Shown in pieces: positions 32,165 to 40,867 of a DNA stretch of 64,000 nt. The notes below the pieces were generated by a model, which saw only the letters and a list, made by a program, of their open reading frames with translations, did no database searches and was not told the DNA's origin. Both the position numbers and the translations under genes were made by a program. Source of the stretch: Sphingobacteriaceae bacterium. GTDB lineage: Bacteria > Bacteroidota > Bacteroidia > B-17B0 > Aurantibacillaceae. Numbering within the stretch: position 1 is the stretch's first letter; each line of letters opens with the position of its first letter. The stretch lies in assembly GCA_002319075.1 (NCBI GenBank), contig NVQB01000001.1:2976001-3040000 (forward strand), read 5' to 3'.

Positions 32165-32644
32165 ATGAAAGCCGCCAGTCTCAACGAACTGAAAAAAGAA
32201 CTGATAGAATTGCCTCCGAAGCAATTGGCAGATCTGTGCATTGCGCTTGCCAAGTATAAAAAAGACAATAAAGAATTTCTAGGGTATTTACTTTTTGAGT
32301 CTCATGATAAACCCGCCTTTGTGGCGGAAATTAAATCAGAGATCGATCACCATTTTTCAGAACTGCGTGGACAATCCAATTTGTACTACGTGAAAAAAAG
32401 TCTGCGAAAATTATTACGCATCATTACAAAATACTGTAAATACATAAGCGACAAAGCTATCTCAGCAGAGTTGCACATTTATTTTTTGATAAAAATAAAA
32501 GAATCAGGCATTCCTTTTCGCAAAAGTCAGTTATTGGTGAATATGTACGAGCAACAAATAAAAAAAATAAATAGTTTTATAAAAACTTTGCACGAAGACA
32601 TTCAAAGTGATTATGCTTCGGATCTTGAAAAAATAAGTTTTTAA
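32165..32644 (+). CDS. Small helical protein, DUF6155-like
   Basis: A 159-residue, mostly helical, lysine-rich cytosolic protein. MKAASLNELKKELIELPPKQLADLCIALAKYKKDNKEFL and the later helices resemble the uncharacterised DUF6155 family of Bacteroidota; the assignment is from memory of the pattern and not secure. No catalytic motif or signal peptide. Its stop overlaps the next gene's ATG (TTTTAATGG), and a third small gene follows after 3 nt, so three small unknown proteins form one unit. Confidence 0.65.
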   Translation: MKAASLNELKKELIELPPKQLADLCIALAKYKKDNKEFLGYLLFESHDKPAFVAEIKSEIDHHFSELRGQSNLYYVKKSLRKLLRIITKYCKYISDKAISAELHIYFLIKIKESGIPFRKSQLLVNMYEQQIKKINSFIKTLHEDIQSDYASDLEKISF

Positions 32645-32874
32645 TGGAAGGATTAAACCCGCAAATACTTTTAGACCTTGTAACTAAACCCATGCCTTTT
32701 GGGAAATACCAAGGTTGGCTTTATTACCGTTTACCCGTTGAATACCTCGAATGGTTTAACCGCAAGGGATTTCCTCCGGGAAAAACAGGCATGATGCTTT
32801 CCACGATTTATGAAATCAAATTAAACGGTTTAGAGTTTTTACTAGAACGTATTAAAAAAGAACAAAAATTATAG
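32644..32874 (+). CDS. DUF3820 family protein
   Basis: A 76-residue protein with the family signature MPFGKYQGWLYYRLPVEYLEWF and KGFPPGKTGMMLSTIYEIKLNGLEFLL. DUF3820 proteins are described in Pfam as putative quorum-sensing-regulated virulence factors, but no mechanism is known. Full length. Its start overlaps the stop of the DUF6155-like gene by one base. Confidence 0.88.
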   Translation: MEGLNPQILLDLVTKPMPFGKYQGWLYYRLPVEYLEWFNRKGFPPGKTGMMLSTIYEIKLNGLEFLLERIKKEQKL

Positions 32875-32877
32875 TAA

Positions 32878-33213
32878 ATGAGTAAGATTAAAAAATTAAA
32901 AATTCCGGAAGACCAATTAGAATTATTAATTGATAAAGTCGCTGGGTGTTTTGCAACTAATAAGATCACTGTTGAAGGCATGCCTGTTGGTTTTATGTAC
33001 CGCGAAGAGCAATCTGAGGCAATTGATAGTGGATGGCGTTTTTTTTCCGGTACAGAGAGTCAGGACTATGTAGATGATAAAAGGAAAAGCGACTTTTATC
33101 CGCTAAATACAATTGCCAACTATGATCCGGCAATCATTCCTTATCTTGATATGCCTGAGGGAACGGAGTTGGAGAGAAATGAGGATGGTACTTTTTCTCC
33201 GATTGAATCTTAA
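32878..33213 (+). CDS. DUF2185 / Imm33-domain protein
   Basis: A 111-residue protein whose centre matches the DUF2185 (immunity protein 33) family: GMPVGFMYREEQ, DSGWRFFSGTESQDYVDD, YPLNTIANYDPAIIPYLD. In some bacteria this domain protects against polymorphic toxins, but no toxin gene is next to it, so the role here may be different. It starts 3 nt after the DUF3820 gene and ends 4 nt from the convergent helicase gene. Confidence 0.85.
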   Translation: MSKIKKLKIPEDQLELLIDKVAGCFATNKITVEGMPVGFMYREEQSEAIDSGWRFFSGTESQDYVDDKRKSDFYPLNTIANYDPAIIPYLDMPEGTELERNEDGTFSPIES

Positions 33214-33217
33214 TAGA

Positions 33218-34531
33218 CTAGCTCGCAATCTCCATTTTTACTTTTTTGTTTTTTATTCTTTCGTCGCGCACGAGATTTAAAGTTTTTACGATTTTGTCGC
33301 TTTTGATGGCGGCGTAAGAAGAGTGATCTAGCACTTCAATTTTACCAAGCTCTTCTTTTTTGAGTCCCCCCTTTTGTAAAAGCATTCCTACAATATCCAT
33401 TTTATTTACTTTGTCTTTTTTTCCTGCAGAAATGTAAAGTGTTTTCCAGAGACTGGATTGTGGGGACACGATTTTTTTAGGAAGCTTTTCTTCTTCTGGT
33501 TTTATTTGTAAGAATGGGGGCAAATAATCTTCGCCTTCCAGCATAAAATACACGGTGCCATCTGCATGCATCCGTGCTGTGCGCCCGTTGCGGTGAATCA
33601 TGGCGTCTTCGGTAAGAGGCAACTGAAAATGAATAACTGCTTCGATTTCCGGAATGTCGAGGCCTCGCGCAGCAAGGTCGGTGGATATTAAAAGATTAAT
33701 ACTTCCATTCCTCAATTTGATGAGCATTTTTTCACGATCGATCTGCTCTAAGCCACCGTGATAAAAACCATGTGCTATTTTTAACCTGCTTAACTCTTCC
33801 GAAATCCGGCTAACGGCTTCGCGGTGATTGCAAAAAACAATGGTGGACTGAGAATTTATTTTGCCCAATAAAAGAAGTAAGGCATTTAATTTTTCATCCT
33901 GTTCGCATTTAACGGACTTGTAATACAAAGTTCCTTTACCTTGTTTTTCTTCGGTAGTAAAATTTAAAACTTTCGGTTCTTTAATACCCACAAAAGAAGG
34001 AATATCAGAAATAGAAGTAGCCGAAGTTAGAATGCGTTTTTTAGGATTTTGAATAGTTTTAATGATGAAAGACATCTCATCCTGAAAGCCTGATTCAAGT
34101 GATTTATCAAATTCATCAAGAATTAAATAATCTGTTTTAGAAAGAAATAAATTTTTCTTGCGGATATGATGTGATAAACGTCCTGGTGTACCAACCAATA
34201 CGGCGGGTGCTTCTAATAAATTGTTGCGCTCAATCTGAGTAGAGTGCCCCCCGTAACAACAGGAAATTTTAAAGCCTGTTCCCATTTGTTTAAATACCGT
34301 TTCTATTTGCTGGGCCAGCTCGCGGGTGGGCACGATGATAATTGCCTGCACACCTTCTTTATTTTTATCAAGCAGTTCTACAAAAGGAAGTAAAAAAGCC
34401 AGCGTTTTTCCCGATCCTGTAGGGGAAATTAAGACAACATCTTTAGAAGTTGAGACAGCCTCTAAAGTTGCTTTTTGCATGTCGTTTAAAGAAGCTATAT
34501 TGAAATTGGAGAGAATTTGCGCGTAATCCAT
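33218..34531 (-). CDS. DEAD-box RNA helicase with DbpA-type RNA-binding tail
   Basis: A 437-residue ATP-dependent RNA helicase. Motif Q/I: SPTGSGKTLAF (about 36-46); Ia: PTRELAQQ; Ib: GTPGR; II: LDEFD, that is D-E-F-D in place of DEAD; III: SATS; IV-VI: FCNHREAV, STDLAARGLD, HRNGRTARM. The C-terminal 75 residues (LYISAGKKDKVNKMDIVGMLLQKGGL) match the DbpA RNA-binding domain, which targets helicases to 23S rRNA helix 92; a role in large-subunit assembly is likely. Complete and monocistronic in appearance. Confidence 0.93.
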   Translation of the reverse strand: MDYAQILSNFNIASLNDMQKATLEAVSTSKDVVLISPTGSGKTLAFLLPFVELLDKNKEGVQAIIIVPTRELAQQIETVFKQMGTGFKISCCYGGHSTQIERNNLLEAPAVLVGTPGRLSHHIRKKNLFLSKTDYLILDEFDKSLESGFQDEMSFIIKTIQNPKKRILTSATSISDIPSFVGIKEPKVLNFTTEEKQGKGTLYYKSVKCEQDEKLNALLLLLGKINSQSTIVFCNHREAVSRISEELSRLKIAHGFYHGGLEQIDREKMLIKLRNGSINLLISTDLAARGLDIPEIEAVIHFQLPLTEDAMIHRNGRTARMHADGTVYFMLEGEDYLPPFLQIKPEEEKLPKKIVSPQSSLWKTLYISAGKKDKVNKMDIVGMLLQKGGLKKEELGKIEVLDHSSYAAIKSDKIVKTLNLVRDERIKNKKVKMEIAS

Positions 34532-34557
34532 GTTTTTATTTTAAAATTTTCCCGGTC

Positions 34558-34583
34558 AAAAAAAAGCACTCCCGGGGGAGTGC
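34558..34583 (-). terminator. Terminator of the 34621-35208 gene
   Basis: Perfect stem GCACTCC (34566-34572) / GGAGTGC (34577-34583) with a 4-nt loop. On the minus strand it is followed by eight Ts (34565-34558), about 40 nt after the upstream gene's stop. Confidence 0.9.
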
Positions 34584-34620
34584 AAATATACGCTTATTAA
34601 GGGAAGGAAAGGCCTTGTAA

Positions 34621-35208
34621 CTATCTTGACAAAGTTAAAAAGCTATGGCATTTTGTAGATAGTGTTTGAGATTTTTCTTGTTCTCCGAATGTTTGATTAG
34701 AAGCTGTTACGTTATAAAGTTCTTTTTTCATTAGGTCAGAATATTGCACGTTGTGTTCGAAGGATTCTGTTTGGTAGTTGTAGCTAACCAAAGCAATAGG
34801 AGCGCTTGCCAGATTTTTATTAAGTTTAGCAATTTCAGTGTCTTTCAGCAAAGAAAGTTCGAATTCAAAAAAATGAATTTCGGTTTCCAAGGTGAGTATA
34901 TGAGTGCTTATAGCTACGGTTTTATTGAGGTACCCTTTTTTAGAGATGCGGATAAGATAGTCGGAATTCTTTTTAAGAATAAATTCAAATTTTTCATTAC
35001 CCTGTGAAAGCATAACTGTATCAATAGCTTTGTCTGGTCCTATAAGCTCAACGATGCAATCCTGATAATCTTCATCGCTATTTACAATTCCTGTTACATG
35101 CAGGCATGAATTTTTATCATAAACAGCTGTTTTGGATCCTCCGTCTGCTTTTGCATTTGAAAAGCAAAAAATAAGGGTTGTTGCGAGTAATAATAATGTA
35201 GATTTCAT
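34621..35208 (-). CDS. Secreted protein with regulatory-like beta domain, unknown
   Basis: A 195-residue protein with signal peptide MKSTLLLLATTLIFCFSNAKADGG (cleavage probably near A20). Residues about 33-110 (CLHVTGIVNSDEDYQDCIVELIG, FIL-KNSDYLIRISKKGYLNKTV) look like a carboxypeptidase-regulatory-type beta-sandwich; the C-terminal part has no recognised family. Located after the gene at 35231-35650 on the same strand and closed by a strong terminator, so the two probably form a small operon of exported proteins. Confidence 0.65.
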   Translation of the reverse strand: MKSTLLLLATTLIFCFSNAKADGGSKTAVYDKNSCLHVTGIVNSDEDYQDCIVELIGPDKAIDTVMLSQGNEKFEFILKKNSDYLIRISKKGYLNKTVAISTHILTLETEIHFFEFELSLLKDTEIAKLNKNLASAPIALVSYNYQTESFEHNVQYSDLMKKELYNVTASNQTFGEQEKSQTLSTKCHSFLTLSR

Positions 35209-35230
35209 GTGTTTAGTTTTTAGGGGGTTA

Positions 35231-35650
35231 TTAATTCAATCTTGGGGCAAATTTGTTGTTTTGATTTTTATTGTAAGTGCTTGTTAATTGTGCAGGCTGT
35301 GATCCGGGTCCTGTATTTTTGGAAGCCGGACTAGTACTGCAGAATATTTTTTCGTAATCAAAATTGTCCAGGTCATCCATTTTGTGAAGTGTGTGGTTGC
35401 TTGAAATCTCGATTACTGGGAAATTCTTAGCAGAATAAAGCGTAATAGTTTTGGGTTTTTCAGGAACTGTTCCCGATTTAATTCCTAAGCGTGATCCGCA
35501 AACCATTCCGTTTGTTTGTGATGATAAGGTGGTAATATTTAAGATAAGGATAACAAGTATGCTTACTGTTTTAAAACTTATAGATTCCAGTCCGGTAAAA
35601 AAAGACATTTTAGAAGAAGCGTCTTTTTTATTTGTGAGTGTAGTTGTCAT
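35231..35650 (-). CDS. Hypothetical exported or membrane-anchored protein
   Basis: From the ATG at 35650 the protein has 139 residues: a basic N-terminus, one hydrophobic segment (TVSILVILILNITTLSSQTNG, about residues 27-47) that could be a long signal peptide, then a short Ser/Asn-rich mature part with two cysteines (MVCGS and IFCSTSPAS). The frame is open 15 codons further to a TTG at 35695, which I consider less likely. No family recognised. It lies 22 nt before the secreted protein gene at 34621-35208. Confidence 0.5.
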   Translation of the reverse strand: MTTTLTNKKDASSKMSFFTGLESISFKTVSILVILILNITTLSSQTNGMVCGSRLGIKSGTVPEKPKTITLYSAKNFPVIEISSNHTLHKMDDLDNFDYEKIFCSTSPASKNTGPGSQPAQLTSTYNKNQNNKFAPRLN

Positions 35651-36056
35651 GTTCTTTGTTTTTGAAATTACTTTAAGTGCTGATTTCTGAATCAAAGTTA
35701 GGCAGGTTTTCGCCGATTTATTTTTCGTTAAGGTTTTACATGTTTCATATGTAAGATTGTTTTAGTATTTGTATAACCTTCAGATTTGATTTTTGAGGTC
35801 AAATGCCCTGTACGGCCCTAAATTCAGCCTTTCAGAGGTTATTGTTTTTTTTGATAAAGTAGAAAGTGGATTGGGGGAATTTAGCTGGTGCCGACAGATT
35901 ACCGGGTCGCCTGGGGAATGTGCAGCGCGTTTTCGGGTTCAACAACCTTCTAATTGCTTTCAGCTGCAAAATAAAATAGAACTCAGCTGCAGTTTTGCGG
36001 GAATCTGCTTATGGTTTCAGATGGGTAGTGCTTGTATTGCAACTACTAAAAGTAAA
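35651..36056. other. Spacer of about 400 bp without a convincing gene
   Basis: Between the start of the exported-protein gene and the 3' end of the large kinase gene. It is richer in G+C than neighbouring spacers (e.g. 35880-35960) and holds two CAGCTGCA words (35961 and 35984 regions) with flanking GCAAAA/TTTTGC that could pair. The one open frame (from TTG 35793) runs into the kinase 3' end and looks spurious. Possibly decayed coding DNA. Confidence 0.4.
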
Positions 36057-39000
36057 CTAGGGAATTTTAATATGGACTTTTTTGAAACGGAGCGTAAATA
36101 AGGTGCCTTCATTTATCCTACTGTCAATGTCGATAGAGCCACCCATAGCTTCTAATTGCGATTTAACAAGAAAAAGCCCAAGGCCTTTTCCTTCTGTGTT
36201 ATCATGAAACCTCTGATACAATCCAAAAACTTTTTCTCGGTGAAGTCCAAGGTCCATCCCACGTCCATTATCCTTATATTTTACAATTACATCCTCGCTG
36301 GTTTCTTCACTACTGACGTCGATTAGCAGAGGTACTGATTTTAAACGGTACTTAATGGCATTGGTAAGTAAGTTGGAAAAGATACTTTCTATATAAGCTT
36401 TATTAAAGAAAACGGTCTTAGCTTTCGAAAAATCCCAGATTACCTGAGCCTTGCTTTCGTCCAGAAGAATCCTGCATTGTTCCAGTGTTTTACAGTGAAT
36501 TGTTTCCAGCTCGATATTTTCCTTCGGTATAGAAGGACGGTCTTTTATATTCAGAACAGTAGAAAGATCTTTAATAGTTTCATCAAAATTGGAAGCGGCT
36601 TTTTTTATGCCATCCATGATCCTAGAAAGGGTAGGATCTTCTACTTTATACGTGTCTAATAAATTAGTAAGCCCAAGAAGGTTAGCAATGGGACCTCTGA
36701 GATTGTGTGAAGTGATGTAAGAAAATTGTCGCAGGTCTTTATTATTTTGTATCAGCTCAAAAATAAGTTTTTCCCTTTCCTGTTCCTGAACCTTGCGGCT
36801 GGTGATGTCCCGCTCGATCGCAATCATATGCGATGTTTTCCCGCTGATATCGGTTACAGGGGCAATGTCTATACCTGTCCAATAAGACCTTCCATCTTTA
36901 GACTGCTTGATAATTTCAGAACTAAAATGCTGATGATTTTTAAGAGCAACTTTCATTTTGGTTACTTCTTCGCTATCTGTCCTTGGCCCAAGAAAGATAT
37001 CAGGCGACTGTCCTATTATTTCTTCCTTAGAATAACCTGTTATCTTAACCATAGCCTGGTTCACGTATATTATTGTAGAATTGTTTTCGCCTGGTTCCAA
37101 AATCATCACCGCATCATTGGCATGAGTAATGATGGATTCGAGTAATTTTAACCTGTATTCTTCTTCTTTACGTTTAGTAATATCATTTATCGCTCCAATG
37201 ATCCGCACAGGCGCTCCGTTTTCGCGAATTATAAAAAGTCTGTCGTTAACATAAGCATAGCTCCCGTCAGATTTTTTGAAGCGGTATTCGTACTGAATTT
37301 GTTTCTCTGCGGCATTTTTTATAAAGTCATCGAGTTTCTTTAAGGTTTCTAACCTGTCTTCGGGATGTATGTTATCTTCCCAAAATTCTTTTTCAACGAA
37401 AGCGTTCACCACCTTGTAACCAAAAAGGAATTTAAAGCCTGTGCCTGCGATATAGATTTTTCCACTATTGATAGTGTGGTCCCAAATGGCGTCACTTGTT
37501 GCTTTTGAAACAAGGTTGTAACGGTCGTTACTTTCTTTTATCTGCAGTTCGACTTTTAACTTTTCTGTAATATCATTTGAGATTACCAAACGTGCACTTT
37601 TACCGGAAAATTTAAGCGTATTACTTTGAATATTAACTTGAATAAGCTCCCCGTTTTTTTTATAATGCTGAAAGGTGCCTTCATAATAATTAGAAGTGTT
37701 TTTATTTGACTCTACAACTTTCACCATCCTTTGGATATCTTCTGCGGGCCATAATTCTTTGATCGTCATTGCGAGAAACTCCTCACGTGTGTAGCCATAG
37801 TGACGACAAGCAGCGGCATTAACATCCAGAAAACAGTAACTGTCAGGATCATAAACCCACATCGGTATAGGACTGGAATAGAAAAGGTTTCGGTATTTTT
37901 CTTCAGATACTTTTAATTCACTGTTGATCTTGTTTCTTTCTTGTATTTTTCCTTCTAGTCTGGTATTTAATTTCTTTAATTCCAGTTCCGCTTTTTTATT
38001 TCTACTAATATCCTGTGTAGCACCAATCATGCGGATAGCTTTTCCCTCTTCATTCCGAATAATAAATCCCTTGTCGTATACATACGCGTAGGTGCCATCT
38101 GCTTTCTTAAACCTGTATTCCTGATTGCAATAGTTAGCCTTAGGGTCGAGAAGAAGATTTTTCAATTTAGCATAACATATTTTGTAGTCTTCAGGATGAA
38201 TACGATCAGACCAGAAATTTTTTTCCGCTTCTGCTTCCTTTGGGTCATATCCAAATAGTGTCTTAATACCATCCCCTGTTCTGAATGTTTCATTTTTTAC
38301 AAGGTCCCAATCGTAAATCGCGTCATTGGTAGCTTTGGCAACAAAATCATAGCGTTCTTTTGAAATCCTGATTTCTTCGTTAACAAGTTTTCGTTGGGTG
38401 ATATCCTGCATCGCGCCGATCATCCGCTCGGCAGTTCCTTTTGCACTACGAATAACATAGCCCCTGTCAAGCACGTCAGCATAAGACTTATCGGATTTAG
38501 CATAGCGGTATTCTTCTTCCCACTTTACTTCCGAATCGGAATGAATGACCTTTAGAATGCTTGCGGCAACCCTTTCCCGGTCTTCCGGATGAATCTGGGA
38601 TCTGAACTGCTCTATGGTTTCAAAGTCTTCAAGTACCTCATGTCCGAATAAGTTTTTAAATCCCTCGCCACATTGTAACTTATTGTTTTTTAAATCCCAG
38701 TCCCAAATAGCTTCGTTGGTAGCTTTTGTTACAAGGTCGTATCGCTCTTTGCTTACGCGGATTTCTTCAGCGCTTATTTTACTTTCTGTAATATCCTGAA
38801 GGTAGCCGTACCAAATAGTGCTATGAAGTTTTCGGGTTGGCCTTGAGAAGCCATGCAGCCATCGAAAGGTATTGTCGGGGAGCATCATCCTGAATTCCAA
38901 AGACCAGTCGCTTAACTTAATCCGCGAATCTTCAATGGAATTCATTAAGGTTTCAACATCTTCGGGGTGTATCGCTTCAAAAATAGTGTCTGCATCGTAA

Positions 39001-40730
39001 CGGAGGTTTGAAATATCAGCATGTGGCACAAATTCGAGAATGGCTTTACTCATAAAAGGAAAAGTCATTTTTCCATTATCGTTTAACTCAAATTCGTAAA
39101 TGGCTACCGGTACTTTATCCGTTAGTTTTTGCAAGAGTTCGTGACTTTTTTTTAGAATTTCTTCAGCCTCTTTTTGGGCAGTCCTGTCGTGAACAATTCC
39201 ATACAGACCAATAGGATTTTTGTCGCTATCAAACTCAAAACGGCACTCTAATACTACATGTCGAACCGAACGGTCAGTTCTAATAATCCTGTGTTCGTGC
39301 GAAAAATCTGAAAGAGAAGAAAAAGCGCTTTCCATTTCATTTTCAAAAGAAGCAATTTCTTCAGGGTGAATAAATTCTTTTAACCGCTCGTGTGAAAAAT
39401 CGCTGGTTAAGGGTTCCAGGCCGTATATCCTGTAAATTTCATCAGACCAGGCGGAAATATTTTCTTTAAAATTTACCTCCCAGTGTCCTACATGAGCAAT
39501 TGCCTGTGCCTGTTTTAATCTCGCCTCTTTGTATTCAAGTTCCTTTTCGATCGTTATTTTTGCACTAATGTCTCTAAAATTGGCAACAATTGCTTTGATC
39601 GCTTTATCATGGAGCATGTTTGTCATGATCCTTTCCACCCAAACAAAATGTCCTTTTTTGTGTTGTGTTCTGAAAATAATGGGAAAAGAAACGCCGGGGT
39701 TTCTTAATACGTTGAGGTGGTTTTCTTTTACTTTTTCAATATCGTCGGGATGCGTTTTGTCGGCGAAGTCTTTTCCAAGTTTATCTTCATCTGTCCATCC
39801 TAAAATTCTTTCAGCAGAGGCGCTGCTATAAATAATAGAAAAATTTTCATCCCTTAAAACTATTCCGTCATAATTATGTTCGATGAGCGTTTTAAAGCGT
39901 GTTTCTCCTAATTCGATCTTTTCGTCTGCAATTATTTTTTCAGTTACATCTTTTAAATTTGCGACGATGGCCTGCACATTTGGATCATCGAGGAGATTCG
40001 TAGTTATGCCTTCAACATGCATATAGGCGCCTGTTTTGCGGTTTAAGAACACGTTTTTTCTGGCAATGGGCATGCCAGGATTATTAAGAAGCTCTGTAAA
40101 CATTTGCCGGGCTTCCTCATGGTAATCAGCATGCATAATATCGAAAGCAGATTTACCTTTCATAGTATCGGAGCTGAAGCCGGTTATTTTTTCAAAACTG
40201 GGACTTAAATAAAGTATTTTGCCTTCACGGTCGGTAAGTGAGATCATGTCTCCGCTATTTTCAAGCAATGCGCGGAAACGTATTTCGCTGAATTGTAATT
40301 GCCTCTGGACTATTTTTTTGTCTGTGATGTCGTTTATAGAAACAAAAGCTCCTATGATGGAATTAGTCTCATCAAAAGCTGGTTTGTAAATGACGGAAAA
40401 ATGAGTCGGAACGGCATCCTCGTTGGTAAGGTTTAATTCTGTTTCACGCGATACACCACCTAATACGTCTGAATATATTTTTTTAAGTTCGGGGATAGAT
40501 TTTTTTTGAGAATAATCGAGTATGGAAGCGCCTCTTAAAATCTGGCGACCGAAATATTTTAAATACAAGTTTTCAAACTGATTGTTGAAGGCTACGATTA
40601 CCAAATCTCGATCTACCATGATAAATGGTTCCTGAGTATTTATTATCAAGAGCTTCAGTTTTTGAGCCAGATCGTCGGAAGAAGGAAATGATTTGCCATT
40701 TTCTCTATCTAATGTGCCAGGGTAGTTCAT
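36057..40730 (-). CDS. Soluble sensor histidine kinase with about ten PAS domains
   Basis: A 1557-residue protein with no signal or membrane segment, so a cytoplasmic sensor. About ten PAS/PAC units follow one another from residue 25 to 1310; three of them (TKATNEAIWDWDLKNNKL, AKATNDAIYDWDLVKNET, SKATSDAIWDHTINSGK) are close copies from internal duplication. Then comes HisKA with the phospho-His in ITSHNLRGPIANLLGL (near 1350) and the HATPase domain with NLLTNAIKYR, KDNGRGMDLGL and GKGLGLFLVKSQL. Ligands of the PAS units are unknown. Downstream end of a signalling operon with a second kinase of the same type and a receiver protein, which may be the phosphotransfer partner. Confidence 0.93.
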   Translation of the reverse strand: MNYPGTLDRENGKSFPSSDDLAQKLKLLIINTQEPFIMVDRDLVIVAFNNQFENLYLKYFGRQILRGASILDYSQKKSIPELKKIYSDVLGGVSRETELNLTNEDAVPTHFSVIYKPAFDETNSIIGAFVSINDITDKKIVQRQLQFSEIRFRALLENSGDMISLTDREGKILYLSPSFEKITGFSSDTMKGKSAFDIMHADYHEEARQMFTELLNNPGMPIARKNVFLNRKTGAYMHVEGITTNLLDDPNVQAIVANLKDVTEKIIADEKIELGETRFKTLIEHNYDGIVLRDENFSIIYSSASAERILGWTDEDKLGKDFADKTHPDDIEKVKENHLNVLRNPGVSFPIIFRTQHKKGHFVWVERIMTNMLHDKAIKAIVANFRDISAKITIEKELEYKEARLKQAQAIAHVGHWEVNFKENISAWSDEIYRIYGLEPLTSDFSHERLKEFIHPEEIASFENEMESAFSSLSDFSHEHRIIRTDRSVRHVVLECRFEFDSDKNPIGLYGIVHDRTAQKEAEEILKKSHELLQKLTDKVPVAIYEFELNDNGKMTFPFMSKAILEFVPHADISNLRYDADTIFEAIHPEDVETLMNSIEDSRIKLSDWSLEFRMMLPDNTFRWLHGFSRPTRKLHSTIWYGYLQDITESKISAEEIRVSKERYDLVTKATNEAIWDWDLKNNKLQCGEGFKNLFGHEVLEDFETIEQFRSQIHPEDRERVAASILKVIHSDSEVKWEEEYRYAKSDKSYADVLDRGYVIRSAKGTAERMIGAMQDITQRKLVNEEIRISKERYDFVAKATNDAIYDWDLVKNETFRTGDGIKTLFGYDPKEAEAEKNFWSDRIHPEDYKICYAKLKNLLLDPKANYCNQEYRFKKADGTYAYVYDKGFIIRNEEGKAIRMIGATQDISRNKKAELELKKLNTRLEGKIQERNKINSELKVSEEKYRNLFYSSPIPMWVYDPDSYCFLDVNAAACRHYGYTREEFLAMTIKELWPAEDIQRMVKVVESNKNTSNYYEGTFQHYKKNGELIQVNIQSNTLKFSGKSARLVISNDITEKLKVELQIKESNDRYNLVSKATSDAIWDHTINSGKIYIAGTGFKFLFGYKVVNAFVEKEFWEDNIHPEDRLETLKKLDDFIKNAAEKQIQYEYRFKKSDGSYAYVNDRLFIIRENGAPVRIIGAINDITKRKEEEYRLKLLESIITHANDAVMILEPGENNSTIIYVNQAMVKITGYSKEEIIGQSPDIFLGPRTDSEEVTKMKVALKNHQHFSSEIIKQSKDGRSYWTGIDIAPVTDISGKTSHMIAIERDITSRKVQEQEREKLIFELIQNNKDLRQFSYITSHNLRGPIANLLGLTNLLDTYKVEDPTLSRIMDGIKKAASNFDETIKDLSTVLNIKDRPSIPKENIELETIHCKTLEQCRILLDESKAQVIWDFSKAKTVFFNKAYIESIFSNLLTNAIKYRLKSVPLLIDVSSEETSEDVIVKYKDNGRGMDLGLHREKVFGLYQRFHDNTEGKGLGLFLVKSQLEAMGGSIDIDSRINEGTLFTLRFKKVHIKIP

Positions 40731-40867
40731 GCTTTTAGTAGAAACGCAGGAATGTGTATTTAAGATTTCAAAGTTAGAATACCCTTCCAGTATACAACCT
40801 ACATTAATGGTTATTTTCTTACATTAAGTTTTAAGTAGAGGGAGGTTTAGGGAATCCGTGTTCATGG

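Noticed and set aside
33218-34531. DEFD instead of DEAD as a sign of an inactive helicase
   Set aside because: D-E-x-D is retained and all other motifs are intact, so activity is expected.
35793-36101. A 102-codon plus-strand frame in the 36-kb spacer
   Set aside because: It begins at TTG, runs into the 3' end of the kinase gene on the other strand, and has no recognisable motif or signal.
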